From Neisseriaceae bacterium (lineage in GTDB: Bacteria; Pseudomonadota; Gammaproteobacteria; Burkholderiales; Neisseriaceae), in assembly GCA_017458185.1 (NCBI GenBank), contig JAFTFY010000030.1, positions 1 through 64,000 on the forward strand: 64,000 bases of DNA, read 5' to 3'. Positions 16,571 to 24,691 of the stretch are shown here, piece after piece. Under the pieces are notes generated by a model that was not told where the DNA came from, ran no database searches, and saw only the letters and a program-made list of their open reading frames with translations. The translations under genes and the position numbers were made by a program. Numbering within the stretch: the stretch's first letter is position 1; each line of letters starts with the position of its first letter.

Positions 16571-17782
16571 TTACGCCACACCACTTTGTTTATCCAAAAC
16601 CGAAACAATTTCTTCTAATGTTTGGGTTTGATAATGAGCCAAAGCGTCTGCCACGCTGCCAAAAAACGACAAAGTCCCCACGCCCGAACGCTTATCTTTG
16701 GCTAACACAATCACTTTATCGAATAAATGCAGCACGCGGTCAGGCACATGCGAAATCAACATCACAATTTTGCCTGTATCGGCAATGCGTCTTAAATTTT
16801 CCATTAAAATTCTCGCTTGACTGCCGTCTAACCCTGAATCAGGCTCGTCCAAAAAGAATAAGTGCGGTTTCGTAATGTATTCAACCGCAATATTCAGCCG
16901 TTTTTTCTGACCGCCACTTAATTTTCGCACCAAGTTTTCTGATTCTTCCGTAAGCGACACGGTTTCTAAAACCATTTGAATGCGTTGATTTAACTGTTCT
17001 TTGTCTTCCACAATTTGTCGCGGCAGTTTTAACTGTGCGGCACTGTGCAGCGTCATATAAACCGTGTCGTCCATTCGCAACGGATCCATTTGGGCGACAT
17101 AACCGATAAAATGTTTCAGTCGATCATAACTTTCGTATAAATCAATACCGCCGTAGGTAACTTTGGCATTCGCTCGCTCGCTGCCCATCACCGCATTTAA
17201 GAAAGTGGTTTTGCCCGCACCCGAACCGCCTAAAATTAAGCACATTTCACCATCGGCAACTTTCAGATGAATATCTTGCAATAAAACCCGTTCCTTGCCA
17301 TTTTGTTTGACCGTGCGGTCGGTAATATCAACAATGAGTTCTTTTTTTTCATCTGTGCCTAAATCTATGGGTTCAACAATCTCGCCTTCAAACAGAATTT
17401 TGGAAACAGAATCTTTAATGCCCTTAAAAGGCAAAACCCTTTCTTTATTGTTTGGTTTTTCGGTTTTATCAGGAATATCAACGGGTAATGCTTTGGTTTC
17501 ACTGTTTGCATGCTCGGCGGCATTTTCGTCTTCAAACAGCATTTTAGAAACAGAATTTTTAATTTCTTTCAGCGTTGTACTGGTTGCAAAAAAAGCAACT
17601 TCTTCTTGGTATATTTCTTTTAATTTTGCTTCCCCCCACTCGGTTTTGACCACGGGAAAAGAAAGTGCCATTTTATACTGCCCATTTTGGCTAACATCAC
17701 AGCCACAACGCGTGCAATACTGCCAGTTGTGGAGTATCACCGCAAAGCAATGCGAACATTTTTTCAAAATCGAATTATTCAT
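16571..17782 (-). CDS. ABC transporter ATPase with N-terminal zinc ribbon
   Basis: 403 aa from the ATG at 17782; a longer frame to 17899 would overrun the preceding gene. Cys pairs at 9/12 and 23/26 form a zinc ribbon. Residues about 71-117 and 119-167 are an internal duplication (I-K-N-S-V-S-K-M-L-F-E against I-K-D-S-V-S-K-I-L-F-E, both ending N-K/G-K-E-R-V-L). The ABC domain follows: Walker A G-G-S-G-A-G-K-T at 185-192, signature L-S-G-G-Q-K-K-R, Walker B F-F-L-D-E-P, and H-loop I-S-H. ABCG-like order. The zinc ribbon and the duplication are unusual. Confidence 0.85.
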   Translation of the reverse strand: MNNSILKKCSHCFAVILHNWQYCTRCGCDVSQNGQYKMALSFPVVKTEWGEAKLKEIYQEEVAFFATSTTLKEIKNSVSKMLFEDENAAEHANSETKALPVDIPDKTEKPNNKERVLPFKGIKDSVSKILFEGEIVEPIDLGTDEKKELIVDITDRTVKQNGKERVLLQDIHLKVADGEMCLILGGSGAGKTTFLNAVMGSERANAKVTYGGIDLYESYDRLKHFIGYVAQMDPLRMDDTVYMTLHSAAQLKLPRQIVEDKEQLNQRIQMVLETVSLTEESENLVRKLSGGQKKRLNIAVEYITKPHLFFLDEPDSGLDGSQARILMENLRRIADTGKIVMLISHVPDRVLHLFDKVIVLAKDKRSGVGTLSFFGSVADALAHYQTQTLEEIVSVLDKQSGVA

Positions 17783-18173
17783 CAACAGCACTCTCTTTGC
17801 ATGATGCACCGCAGTATGGGCAGAATAGGCTGTCATCAGGCACTTCTTTACTACACTGATTGCACCGCTTTTGTACCAACAAAGTTTTGCTTTCCACAAG
17901 TGTGGTTAATTGATTTGACTTATTGTCAATTTCGTCTATGAGATTTTTGGATTTGACGCTGAAATTATCACGAACAGCAGGGTCATCTGTTTTCATTTTT
18001 TCATAATAAGCAAAGCCAAGAATACGGTATGCGTCCGTAATCTCGTTTTGCAATTCCCTGATTTGTGCGTCAATTTTCCAGTTTCCTGTTGTTTTTAACG
18101 CAGAATCTTTGAATTTTTCCCCAAATTTGGTAACACGCACGCCTAATTTATTGATATTCACGCAACACCCCAC
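17775..18173 (-). CDS. Zinc-ribbon protein, partner of the ABC transporter
   Basis: 132 aa. The N-terminal two thirds are helical and charged, probably coiled coil (residues 30-95). The C-terminus has a zinc ribbon: C-N-Q-C then C-P-Y-C-G-A-S-C. The ATPase gene starts inside its last codons (about eight bases of overlap), and the ATPase has a similar zinc ribbon at its own N-terminus. It is the first gene of the three-gene unit. A regulatory or scaffold role is inferred from this only. Confidence 0.72.
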   Translation of the reverse strand: MGCCVNINKLGVRVTKFGEKFKDSALKTTGNWKIDAQIRELQNEITDAYRILGFAYYEKMKTDDPAVRDNFSVKSKNLIDEIDNKSNQLTTLVESKTLLVQKRCNQCSKEVPDDSLFCPYCGASCKESAVDE

Positions 18174-18283
18174 AATTTAAAATTGACATCACACCACGCA
18201 ATAACACGCAAGGGGATTAGAAAATAAGCAAAATTATAACAGATTTTTAGGGGATACAATTTTTCAGGCAGCCTGAAAGCCCC

Positions 18284-19228
18284 CTATTCTGCCGCCTGTT
18301 CATACGCATCAACAATTTTCTGCACCAAAGGGTGTCGCACCACATCGGCGGAAGTGAATGTGTGAAAATAAATGCCGTCTATACCGTCTAATTTTTCGCG
18401 TGCGTCTTTTAAGCCGCTTTTGATGTGGCGGGGCAAGTCGATTTGGCTGATGTCGCCTGTAATCGCCGCTTTCGCACCAAAGCCTATGCGGGTGAGAAAC
18501 ATTTTCATCTGTTCGGGCGTGGTGTTTTGGGCTTCGTCCAAAATAATGTAGGCGTTATTCAGCGTTCGCCCACGCATATACGCCAACGGTGCGATTTCGA
18601 TTAAGCCTTTTTCGATAAGTTTAGTCGTCTTATCAAAGCCCATTAAATCAAACAATGCGTCATACAAAGGGCGTAGATAAGGATCGACTTTTTGGCTTAA
18701 ATCACCAGGCAAAAAGCCTAATTTTTCGCCTGCTTCCACCGCAGGACGCACCAAAACAATGCGTTCGACTAAATGCCGTTCAATCGCATCAACCGCAGCG
18801 GCAACCGCCAAGTAAGTTTTGCCCGTGCCAGCAGGGCCTAATCCAAACACAATATCGTGGTTGAGTAATGCTTTAATATAACCGTCCTGCCGTGGCGTTC
18901 TGCCGTTTAATTGCCCACGCCGTGTTTTGAAACCTTTGGCAGATGAATGTGTTGCGGTTTCGTTATGCGAAGTGCGTGCAGCCACAGCAGCCAGTTGAAT
19001 ATCGTCAGGCGTAATGTCTCGCTGTTGGGCAATTTCGGACAGTTGTTGCAAGGCGGAAATGGTTTGTTCAGCAAGGCTGCCTGAAACCGAAAACGAATGA
19101 TGACGGCGAATAATTTGCACTTCTAATGTGCGTCCCAAAAGTTGCAAATTTTCGTCCAACGCACCGCATAGGCGTTGCAAGGCAGGCGTGTCTAAATCGG
19201 GTAAATTCAAATGCTGTTCAATCGACAT
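18284..19228 (-). CDS. ybeZ: PhoH-family ATPase
   Basis: 314 aa PhoH-like protein, the YbeZ type that in many bacteria precedes ybeY (16S rRNA maturation). The P-loop G-P-A-G-T-G-K-T lies near residue 137, and Walker B-type I-I-L-D-E-A-Q-N near 228. The N-terminal domain of about 100 residues resembles a KH-like segment. ybeY is not directly downstream here; a DUS and the zinc-ribbon operon follow. A DUS near residue 50 encodes S-G-S-L-A-E. Confidence 0.9.
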   Translation of the reverse strand: MSIEQHLNLPDLDTPALQRLCGALDENLQLLGRTLEVQIIRRHHSFSVSGSLAEQTISALQQLSEIAQQRDITPDDIQLAAVAARTSHNETATHSSAKGFKTRRGQLNGRTPRQDGYIKALLNHDIVFGLGPAGTGKTYLAVAAAVDAIERHLVERIVLVRPAVEAGEKLGFLPGDLSQKVDPYLRPLYDALFDLMGFDKTTKLIEKGLIEIAPLAYMRGRTLNNAYIILDEAQNTTPEQMKMFLTRIGFGAKAAITGDISQIDLPRHIKSGLKDAREKLDGIDGIYFHTFTSADVVRHPLVQKIVDAYEQAAE

Positions 19229-19366
19229 ATTTATTTGCGTTTGGATTAAATTAAATAGTTTGATTGTATGCGATTTTTTAGCGTGTTATCAGAAAATTTT
19301 ACGGTTTTTCAGGCAGCCTGAAACCCATGCCGCAGATTGTTTTTTATTTTGTCTTCCAGTGTTTGC

Positions 19367-19384
19367 TTATAGAGTACTCTATAA
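19367..19384. promoter_or_regulatory. Perfect 18-bp palindrome (operator candidate)
   Basis: TTATAGAGTACTCTATAA is a perfect palindrome about 65 bp before the two small membrane protein genes. A short hairpin GTGCTT-gac-AAAGCAC follows at 19390-19405. A dimeric regulator site is possible. Confidence 0.4.
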
Positions 19385-19449
19385 GGGAGTGCTTGACAAA
19401 GCACGCCACAGTCGCCGCAAAGCAACATTTAAATAAGGAGAATATCCAT

Positions 19450-19605
19450 ATGTTTATGTTTATTTTAGGTTTAATTTTAATGGCTTTACATGCATTAATT
19501 AGTCATCGTATGAAAACAATGAATGTAGGGCCAATGGGAGAGTTTTTAGCACCATTCTTATTTTTAGGTGGGCTTATTTGCATTATTGTTGGATTGTTTT
19601 TTTAA
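19450..19605 (+). CDS. Small membrane protein, 51 aa
   Basis: 51 aa, two hydrophobic segments (residues 1-18 and 33-51) separated by a short basic/polar loop (S-H-R-M-K-T-M-N). The start at 19450 is chosen because AAGGAG precedes it by nine bases; the open frame extends upstream but without a ribosome site. No family recognised. A second tiny membrane gene follows after 18 bp. Together they look like a small bicistronic unit closed by a terminator. Confidence 0.7.
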   Translation: MFMFILGLILMALHALISHRMKTMNVGPMGEFLAPFLFLGGLICIIVGLFF

Positions 19606-19623
19606 GCGAAAAAATAAAATATT

Positions 19624-19794
19624 ATGGGCATTTATCTTGGATTATCTGTTATCATTTTTGTTATTGTATTTTTCAATATCTTACCTAAAAGAGGTTTTGT
19701 TAATGCCTTTTTATCTGGCATTATAACAGCGATACTTTATCCATTTTTTATTGTTGGTATTATTCTCTATGGAATATTTCATAATAAAAAATAG
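19624..19794 (+). CDS. Small membrane protein, 56 aa
   Basis: 56 aa, almost entirely hydrophobic: one segment at residues 3-20, a P-K-R-G turn at 21-24, and a second at 28-50, ending F-H-N-K-K. It begins 18 bp after the stop of the 51-aa gene and ends just before a strong terminator. The ribosome site is weak, so translational coupling is likely. It might be a small toxin-like or transporter-accessory peptide, but nothing in the sequence decides this. Confidence 0.55.
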   Translation: MGIYLGLSVIIFVIVFFNILPKRGFVNAFLSGIITAILYPFFIVGIILYGIFHNKK

Positions 19795-19803
19795 ATAGTT
19801 TCC

Positions 19804-19835
19804 CAAAAAAACCGCCCTAAATAGAGCGGTTTTTA
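19804..19835 (+). terminator. Rho-independent terminator, probably bidirectional
   Basis: AAAACCGC and GCGGTTTT arms flanked by an A-run and a T-run, between the small membrane genes (+) and the secreted-protein gene (-), which converge here. Confidence 0.75.
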
Positions 19836-19851
19836 TTTTTCAGGCAGCCCC

Positions 19852-20421
19852 CTAATTCACCGTATCGCATTTCATTGTCGCACTGTGGCATTTTGTGGCA
19901 TTCCAGTCGGCGGTGCAATTTTCAATCGCACGGCTTTGGGCAATGTCGATAAAGCCTGCCACGCCGATATATTTATGTAAGCCATTGATGGTAATGCGAC
20001 ATTCAAACGCATTGCCACTGCCATAACCGTCTGCAACCACTTCGGTGCGGTCGATAATGCGAGCGTTGGCAACGCCATCGCCATAGCCCACGACATAGCC
20101 GTCTCGATACACCGAATAATTTGGATAGGTTGGATAATACACGCGGTTATCAAAGCCGATATTCACGCCAACAGACGAATGCCCTGTATTCTTACCGATA
20201 TGCACGCTACCGCCCACGCCAGACGAGCCATAATAAGGATAATCGCCATAATACGGCACAGGACGCGGCGGCGGCGGACGATGATGACGCGGTGGCGGCG
20301 GACGATGAGCCTGCACGCGTTCTTCCACAAACACGGTATTACTCATCACCCGCTCTTGCGGTGCAGATTGAGCCACAGCCACAACCGCAGATAACAACAC
20401 AAACAATAATGCGTGTTTCAT
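19852..20421 (-). CDS. Secreted Pro/His/Arg-rich protein
   Basis: 189 aa. A signal peptide covers residues 1-19 (M-K-H-A-L-L-F-V-L-L-S-A-V-V-A-V-A-Q-S-A). Residues about 38-55 are a low-complexity run of H-R-P-P-P-P-R repeats, followed by Tyr/Gly-rich sequence and a C-terminal domain with three Cys (E-C-R, N-C-T, K-C-H) plus one more near the end, which may form disulfides in the periplasm. No family recognised; the Pro/His run could bind metal or cell wall. Transcribed alone, with RBS GGAGAG. Confidence 0.7.
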   Translation of the reverse strand: MKHALLFVLLSAVVAVAQSAPQERVMSNTVFVEERVQAHRPPPPRHHRPPPPRPVPYYGDYPYYGSSGVGGSVHIGKNTGHSSVGVNIGFDNRVYYPTYPNYSVYRDGYVVGYGDGVANARIIDRTEVVADGYGSGNAFECRITINGLHKYIGVAGFIDIAQSRAIENCTADWNATKCHSATMKCDTVN

Positions 20422-20477
20422 TTTTCTCTCCTTATTTAAGTTTCAGGCTGCCTGAAATAATGTACAAGTATATTATC

Positions 20478-20757
20478 TTTCAGGCTGCCTGAAAAATAAA
20501 TTAACTTTTTAATGATTATCGTCCGCTAAAACCTTTACACCTGCCTGAAAAACATGATTTTGTTGCTCATCAATTTTTTTATCTCTCACGGAGACACGGA
20601 GAATACGGAGAATGTGAAAAAATGTTCATCAATAGGCACTTAATCTCACTCTCCGTGTTCTCCGTGCCTCCGTGAGAAATCAAAAATTCAGTAAGTTGAT
20701 AAAAAAGTTTTAGCAGACAACAATAAAATACAACAGTCTTTCAGGCTACCTGAAAAA
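20478..20757. repeat. CACGGAG inverted-repeat element, copy 1
   Basis: Starts with a DUS followed by an AAATTAACTTTTTAAT-like stretch, then a TTTTGTTGCTCAT block, then inverted arms (TCTCACGGAGACACGGAGA and the complement TCTCCGTGTTCTCCGTG), and ends AAGTTTTAGCAGACAACAA plus a DUS. Closely similar, in the same orientation, to 22856-23170. The two copies bracket the channel gene. Confidence 0.85.
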
Positions 20758-20766
20758 ATAAAACCC

Positions 20767-20915
20767 GTCATTGCGAGCCGTGCATAGCACGGCGTGGCAA
20801 TCCCCCGTATGTTTAGGTAAATTAAATCTTTATCTAACTGAAACCATTTTTGCATAACCGTTCTTCGTAGTTAGGGGATTGCCACGACTTGCCTTACGGC
20901 AAATCTCGCAATGAC
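20767..20915. repeat. Inverted pair of TTGCGAG hairpin elements
   Basis: The left half is GTCATTGCGAG, hairpin GCCGTG/CACGGC, GTGGCAATCCCC; the right half is the mirror image with a different stem (TTGCC-ttac-GGCAA) ending CTCGCAATGAC. Same family as 35921-36137 and 58107-58330. Confidence 0.8.
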
Positions 20916-20958
20916 AGTAGAAGTTTCAGGCTGCCTGAAAACCATTTCTACAATCACC

Positions 20959-22821
20959 TTACCGTTTAGCAATCACAATCAACTCATCTTGTTCGCTAAA
21001 CACTTCTTCTTGTTTAATCGGCGGATTGACTTCAATCGTAAAACGATTGTCGGTAAATTTTTTATAGCCAATCGCAATTTCGCCGTATCGAGCCGCAGAT
21101 GCACGCAGGGTGTAATAATTGAGCGGTTTATCCGTTTTCACATAACGGGTAATCGGTTTCATATAAATGCTGGCACCGTCATCGGACAAAAGGCAATCGA
21201 AAATGGCTTTATTGTGGCGTTGTTCAGCAATTTGCACCATCATTTTTGCCGTAACGCGACTGCTCACCACAAAATCTGTGGCACGCATCATTTGCGATAA
21301 TCGCTGATTGCGTGTGCTGTTCATTTCAATCGTCAGCGGAATATCCGTGCCGATTTCGGCAGCAATATCGTTCAAATGTAGTTGCAACATTAAAGTGCGT
21401 GCATCGGCTTCTTCATCGTGAATTTCCACATCAGAAACCAGCATAATGCTGGACGGCTGTTCGGCTAACAACTGCTCCAAAACACGGCGTTTGTATATGC
21501 CACATTCGTGAATATCCACTTGAATATTCGACAATTCTTTTTCTGTGGGCAGGGCTTCTGCGTTAATTTTGCCAAATTCTGCCGCAATCATCACTTTGGA
21601 ATTTGGGGCAGCATAGGCATTTTCTTCAATCAAAATTTGTTTGAGCATATCGGTATAGCCTAATATCAACAGCGTATGCGGCTCTTGACGAACATTCGGT
21701 TCTTGTTCAAACACCGTCTCATCAATGCTTGCCCGCTCTCGCAAACGACCATAACCGTCATCAGGGGCAATGAGAATTAACTTATCGCCTGTTTCAAACA
21801 CCGTATTTGTGTCGCCATTTAAAATCGGTGTATCGTTGCGAACAATGCCTATCGCTGTGGAATGAGCCAGACGCAAGTTAATTTCCCCCAAACTTAACCC
21901 CACCGCATTTGGATTGTCTTCCACATAAATTTCATTGCCTTGAAAACTTAATAATTCAGCCAAAATTTCCGACATACCTGGGTGTCGTTCCGACTGCACC
22001 ATTAAGCGAGCAATGGTTTTTTGAAAATTAAGAATTTCCACGCGTTCGCCGCCTGCAATTTTCGCAGGGTGAATCACTTCGGGGTCGCGAACCGTAGCAA
22101 TAATGCACGCATCTTGATTGCCGCACTCGTCCAACAACGCTTTGCACAACAAAATGGCTTTGACCGTCATAAAATCATCGTTGATATTCACAATCACCGA
22201 TTTACAAGTATCTAATGAACAAATCAGCAAATCACTGCGATTATCAGGCTTACCGCTGCGGCACACCACACGCAAATTGCCCATATCTGCCACACGGTCG
22301 CTGATGATATTTTCCATTTCCACCTTATCTTCATCAGCCATAATCACCACCACCGCATCACGGCGATTGCTGTTGGCATACACCAACTCTTCAATCATAC
22401 TGGTGATATTTTCATCAAAACCAATAATCACAATATGATTTTTTTCAATCACTCGTGATTTACCGCGTTGCAGATTAGTAACTTTTTCCTTAATCGCATT
22501 AGAAATCGTACCGATTAAAAAACTGGTGATGAAAATGCCCACCAAAGTAACCACCGTCATCACCGCCAGATACGCCACCGTGCCTTCTTCTTTGGCAAGC
22601 ACGCCTGTGTTAATGGCGTGCATTAAAGTGAACCAAATGGTATGCCACAACGGCTCTTCGCCCTTACCGTCCGCACCACCCAAAATCACTGCAAGAAATC
22701 CGCCTACGAACACCACAGCCGCAGTAATCGCCGCCAGCAGCAGCAACAAAGAAACACTGCCTTTGGACATTAAATTGTCAAACCAGTAACGAATCCGCTG
22801 GCGTATCGTAACTTTTTTCAT
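20959..22821 (-). CDS. CASTOR/POLLUX-type ion channel protein
   Basis: 620 aa. Two N-terminal membrane segments (about 22-48 and 80-107) flank a pore-like loop, followed by two RCK/TrkA-N-like regulatory halves: residues about 125-370 (H-I-V-I-I-G-F-D-E-N) and 380-620 (T-L-L-I-L-G-Y-T-D). This matches the bacterial homologues of plant CASTOR/POLLUX/SYM8 channels, which gate cations and carry the Castor_Poll_mid domain. No partner gene is near. The gene sits between two long direct repeats, so it may be a mobile or deletable segment. Confidence 0.85.
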   Translation of the reverse strand: MKKVTIRQRIRYWFDNLMSKGSVSLLLLLAAITAAVVFVGGFLAVILGGADGKGEEPLWHTIWFTLMHAINTGVLAKEEGTVAYLAVMTVVTLVGIFITSFLIGTISNAIKEKVTNLQRGKSRVIEKNHIVIIGFDENITSMIEELVYANSNRRDAVVVIMADEDKVEMENIISDRVADMGNLRVVCRSGKPDNRSDLLICSLDTCKSVIVNINDDFMTVKAILLCKALLDECGNQDACIIATVRDPEVIHPAKIAGGERVEILNFQKTIARLMVQSERHPGMSEILAELLSFQGNEIYVEDNPNAVGLSLGEINLRLAHSTAIGIVRNDTPILNGDTNTVFETGDKLILIAPDDGYGRLRERASIDETVFEQEPNVRQEPHTLLILGYTDMLKQILIEENAYAAPNSKVMIAAEFGKINAEALPTEKELSNIQVDIHECGIYKRRVLEQLLAEQPSSIMLVSDVEIHDEEADARTLMLQLHLNDIAAEIGTDIPLTIEMNSTRNQRLSQMMRATDFVVSSRVTAKMMVQIAEQRHNKAIFDCLLSDDGASIYMKPITRYVKTDKPLNYYTLRASAARYGEIAIGYKKFTDNRFTIEVNPPIKQEEVFSEQDELIVIAKR

Positions 22822-22855
22822 TGCGTTTCCCTTTATCTTAAAAAGGCATATTGTA

Positions 22856-23170
22856 TTTCAGGCAGCCTGAAAAATAGATTAAGTTTTTAATAAAAAAGAC
22901 AGCCTTTTCAGGCTGCCTGAAAAATATGATTTTGTTGCTCATAAATTTTTTTATTATCTCTCACCAAGACACGGAGAACACGGAGATACGGAAAATGTGA
23001 AAAAATGTTTATAAATAAGCACTTAATTTCACTCTCCGTGTTCTCCGTGCCTCCGTGAGAAATTAAAAAAACAAATATCTCATCAGTGAGCAAATTAAAC
23101 ATTCAGCAAATTGATAAAAAAGTTTTAGCAGACAACAATAAAATACAACAATCTTTCAGGCAGCCTGAAA
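22856..23170. repeat. CACGGAG inverted-repeat element, copy 2
   Basis: Direct copy of 20478-20757 with scattered differences: DUS, AGATTAAGTTTTTAAT, DUS, TTTTGTTGCTCAT, a left arm slightly degraded to CTCACCAAGACACGGAGA, a right arm CTCCGTGTTCTCCGTGCC, then AGTTTTAGCAGACAACAA and a DUS. It has a small insertion before the closing tail. Confidence 0.85.
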
Positions 23171-23172
23171 AC

Positions 23173-23478
23173 TTAAATCTGAAACGAAATCCTTTTTCCA
23201 GTTGGCAGTTGCACGGATAAATTTAACTTACCGCCCATTGCTTCAATATAGCGTTTTAAGGACGACAATTTAATATCTTTACCGCGTTTTTCCATTGTTG
23301 CCACAGACGGTTGAGCCACGCCCAAAGCGTCTGCCAACTCTTTTTGCGTGATTTCCAACGCTTCACGAATGCTTTGAATACGCCAGTCTAAATACATTTC
23401 ATACGCCATTTTGTCGATTTCTTCTTGCTCATCGACAGGCAGACTGGCTAAAACATCATTAAAATGCGTGATTTTCAT
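23173..23478 (-). CDS. XRE-family antitoxin (HigA-like)
   Basis: 101 aa. A helix-turn-helix lies at about residues 38-62 (I-T-Q-K-E-L-A-D-A-L-G-V-A-Q-P-S-V-A-T-M-E), with an acidic N-terminal helix and the C-terminal M-G-G-K-L-N-L-S-V. The N-terminal D-E-Q-E-E-I-D helix followed by an XRE domain is typical of antitoxins paired with gp49/HigB-like toxins. It overlaps the toxin gene by four bases. Likely binds the palindrome at 23888-23923 to autoregulate. Confidence 0.85.
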   Translation of the reverse strand: MKITHFNDVLASLPVDEQEEIDKMAYEMYLDWRIQSIREALEITQKELADALGVAQPSVATMEKRGKDIKLSSLKRYIEAMGGKLNLSVQLPTGKRISFQI

Positions 23479-23852
23479 TTTTGTATCCTTTCTAATTCCT
23501 GTAAATATTGTTCGTAAATGCTTTCTGCATGTGCAATCAATTCTTTGTAAAAACGCTTTTCATTCACCCCTTGCTTATCGCCGCCGCACAACAAAACCGC
23601 ATTGCGTTTAGGGTCAAAAATAAAGCATATTCGGAAAACAGAACGAGCAAATGGCACACGCAATTCTTTCAAATTAGCATACTTTGAACCTTGAAGCGTA
23701 TCTGCGTATGGACGGCTTAATTGATTGCCTTCCTGTGCCAACAAAGCAATTGCTGCATAAATTTTCTTTTGTGCAGCGTACTCTAATGTGGATAACCATT
23801 GCGAAAAAGGTTCAAGCCAAACAACATGGTAATTGCGTTGCATTAAACTCAA
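23475..23852 (-). CDS. RelE/HigB-like (gp49 family) toxin
   Basis: 125 aa, or 122 if the second Met is used. The gp49-type pattern is visible: W-L-x-x-L, then R-P-Y-A-D-T-L-Q-G-S-K-Y-A-N-L-K-E-L-R-V, R-S-V-F-R-I-C-F-I-F-D-P, and a C-terminal helix with E-K-R-F-Y-K-E-L-I. Such toxins are ribosome-dependent mRNA endonucleases. Toxin-first order with the antitoxin overlapping downstream is the HigBA arrangement. Confidence 0.87.
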   Translation of the reverse strand: MSLMQRNYHVVWLEPFSQWLSTLEYAAQKKIYAAIALLAQEGNQLSRPYADTLQGSKYANLKELRVPFARSVFRICFIFDPKRNAVLLCGGDKQGVNEKRFYKELIAHAESIYEQYLQELERIQK

Positions 23853-23887
23853 AATATATTCCTTTTTGTTAATATATTTGACGCATT

Positions 23888-23923
23888 ATATAACATATAG
23901 GCTATATAATCTATATGTTATAT
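23888..23923. promoter_or_regulatory. Perfect 13-bp inverted repeat upstream of the HigBA-like operon
   Basis: ATATAACATATAG and its exact complement CTATATGTTATAT are separated by ten bases, about 35 bp before the toxin start. The AT-rich arms and spacer also hold TATAAT-like sequence, so operator and promoter probably overlap. This is the expected binding site for the XRE antitoxin. Confidence 0.7.
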
Positions 23924-23942
23924 TTTCAGGCTGCCTGAAAAA

Positions 23943-24626
23943 TTAAAATAAAGATTTTCGCTGTGGCAAATACATTTCATCGCTGTAATCATGCAATAAT
24001 TGCGGGGCAAAGGCAATCAGCACTGCACATGCCAAGCCCGTTAAAAACGCTTCGCCCCAAGAGAGCAAAAACAGCACAGGAAACGAACGGCTCCACAACA
24101 ATTCCGAAGAATACGCCCCAGCCATATCCAACAGCCACAAAGACAGCGTACCCGCCAGCAGCATACACAGCAAAGCCGTCAAAAAACCATTAAAAAAGAT
24201 AAAGATAAACAAATGGTGTGGCAAAATTTTCTGTGCCACAAACAACATAGTTTTGCCTAATAACAAAGCAGGAAAAATCACCGTAATCACATACAACGCC
24301 ACCGCTGCAATATCATAATAATGCTGAAACAAGAGTGCATATCCCGCCGCCGTTGCCGTTAAAAGAAACAAAGCCGCAGGCAAGCCCACAATCAACAAAA
24401 TCAGCGTAACGCCCAATAAATGATAATGCAAACCCGCCAACTCGCCCGCATTTAACTGCCCATGCAAACACCACACAAACACCGCCACCATGCCCGCCGC
24501 AAGCCAATTATCACGCGGCAAGTTTTCTTGTTTCAATAAATACCCCCCCACAGAAGCCAAAGCCGCCCACATAAACCAAGCCAAAGCCACTGCGGTTACA
24601 GGAAATTGAGAAAGTTGAAAGTTCAT
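23943..24626 (-). CDS. CbiM-like energy-coupling factor permease
   Basis: 227 aa membrane protein with about six to seven hydrophobic segments across nearly its whole length. The central segment G-L-H-Y-H-L-L-G-V-T-L followed by G-L-P-A-A-L resembles the CbiM family of S-type components for cobalt/nickel ECF transporters. No CbiN, CbiQ or ATPase neighbour is present and the N-terminal metal-binding Met-His start of true CbiM is missing. The family call is from pattern and the substrate is uncertain. Confidence 0.7.
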   Translation of the reverse strand: MNFQLSQFPVTAVALAWFMWAALASVGGYLLKQENLPRDNWLAAGMVAVFVWCLHGQLNAGELAGLHYHLLGVTLILLIVGLPAALFLLTATAAGYALLFQHYYDIAAVALYVITVIFPALLLGKTMLFVAQKILPHHLFIFIFFNGFLTALLCMLLAGTLSLWLLDMAGAYSSELLWSRSFPVLFLLSWGEAFLTGLACAVLIAFAPQLLHDYSDEMYLPQRKSLF

Positions 24627-24691
24627 TATGCTGTTTGCCGTATTTTAGAGAAAACTAAATTATACAAAAATAACATTCAGGCTGCCTGAAA

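Noticed and set aside
20121..20492. 123-aa plus-strand frame opposite the secreted Pro/His-rich protein
   Set aside because: Low-complexity shadow of the Pro/Arg/His run; the minus-strand gene has a signal peptide and RBS.
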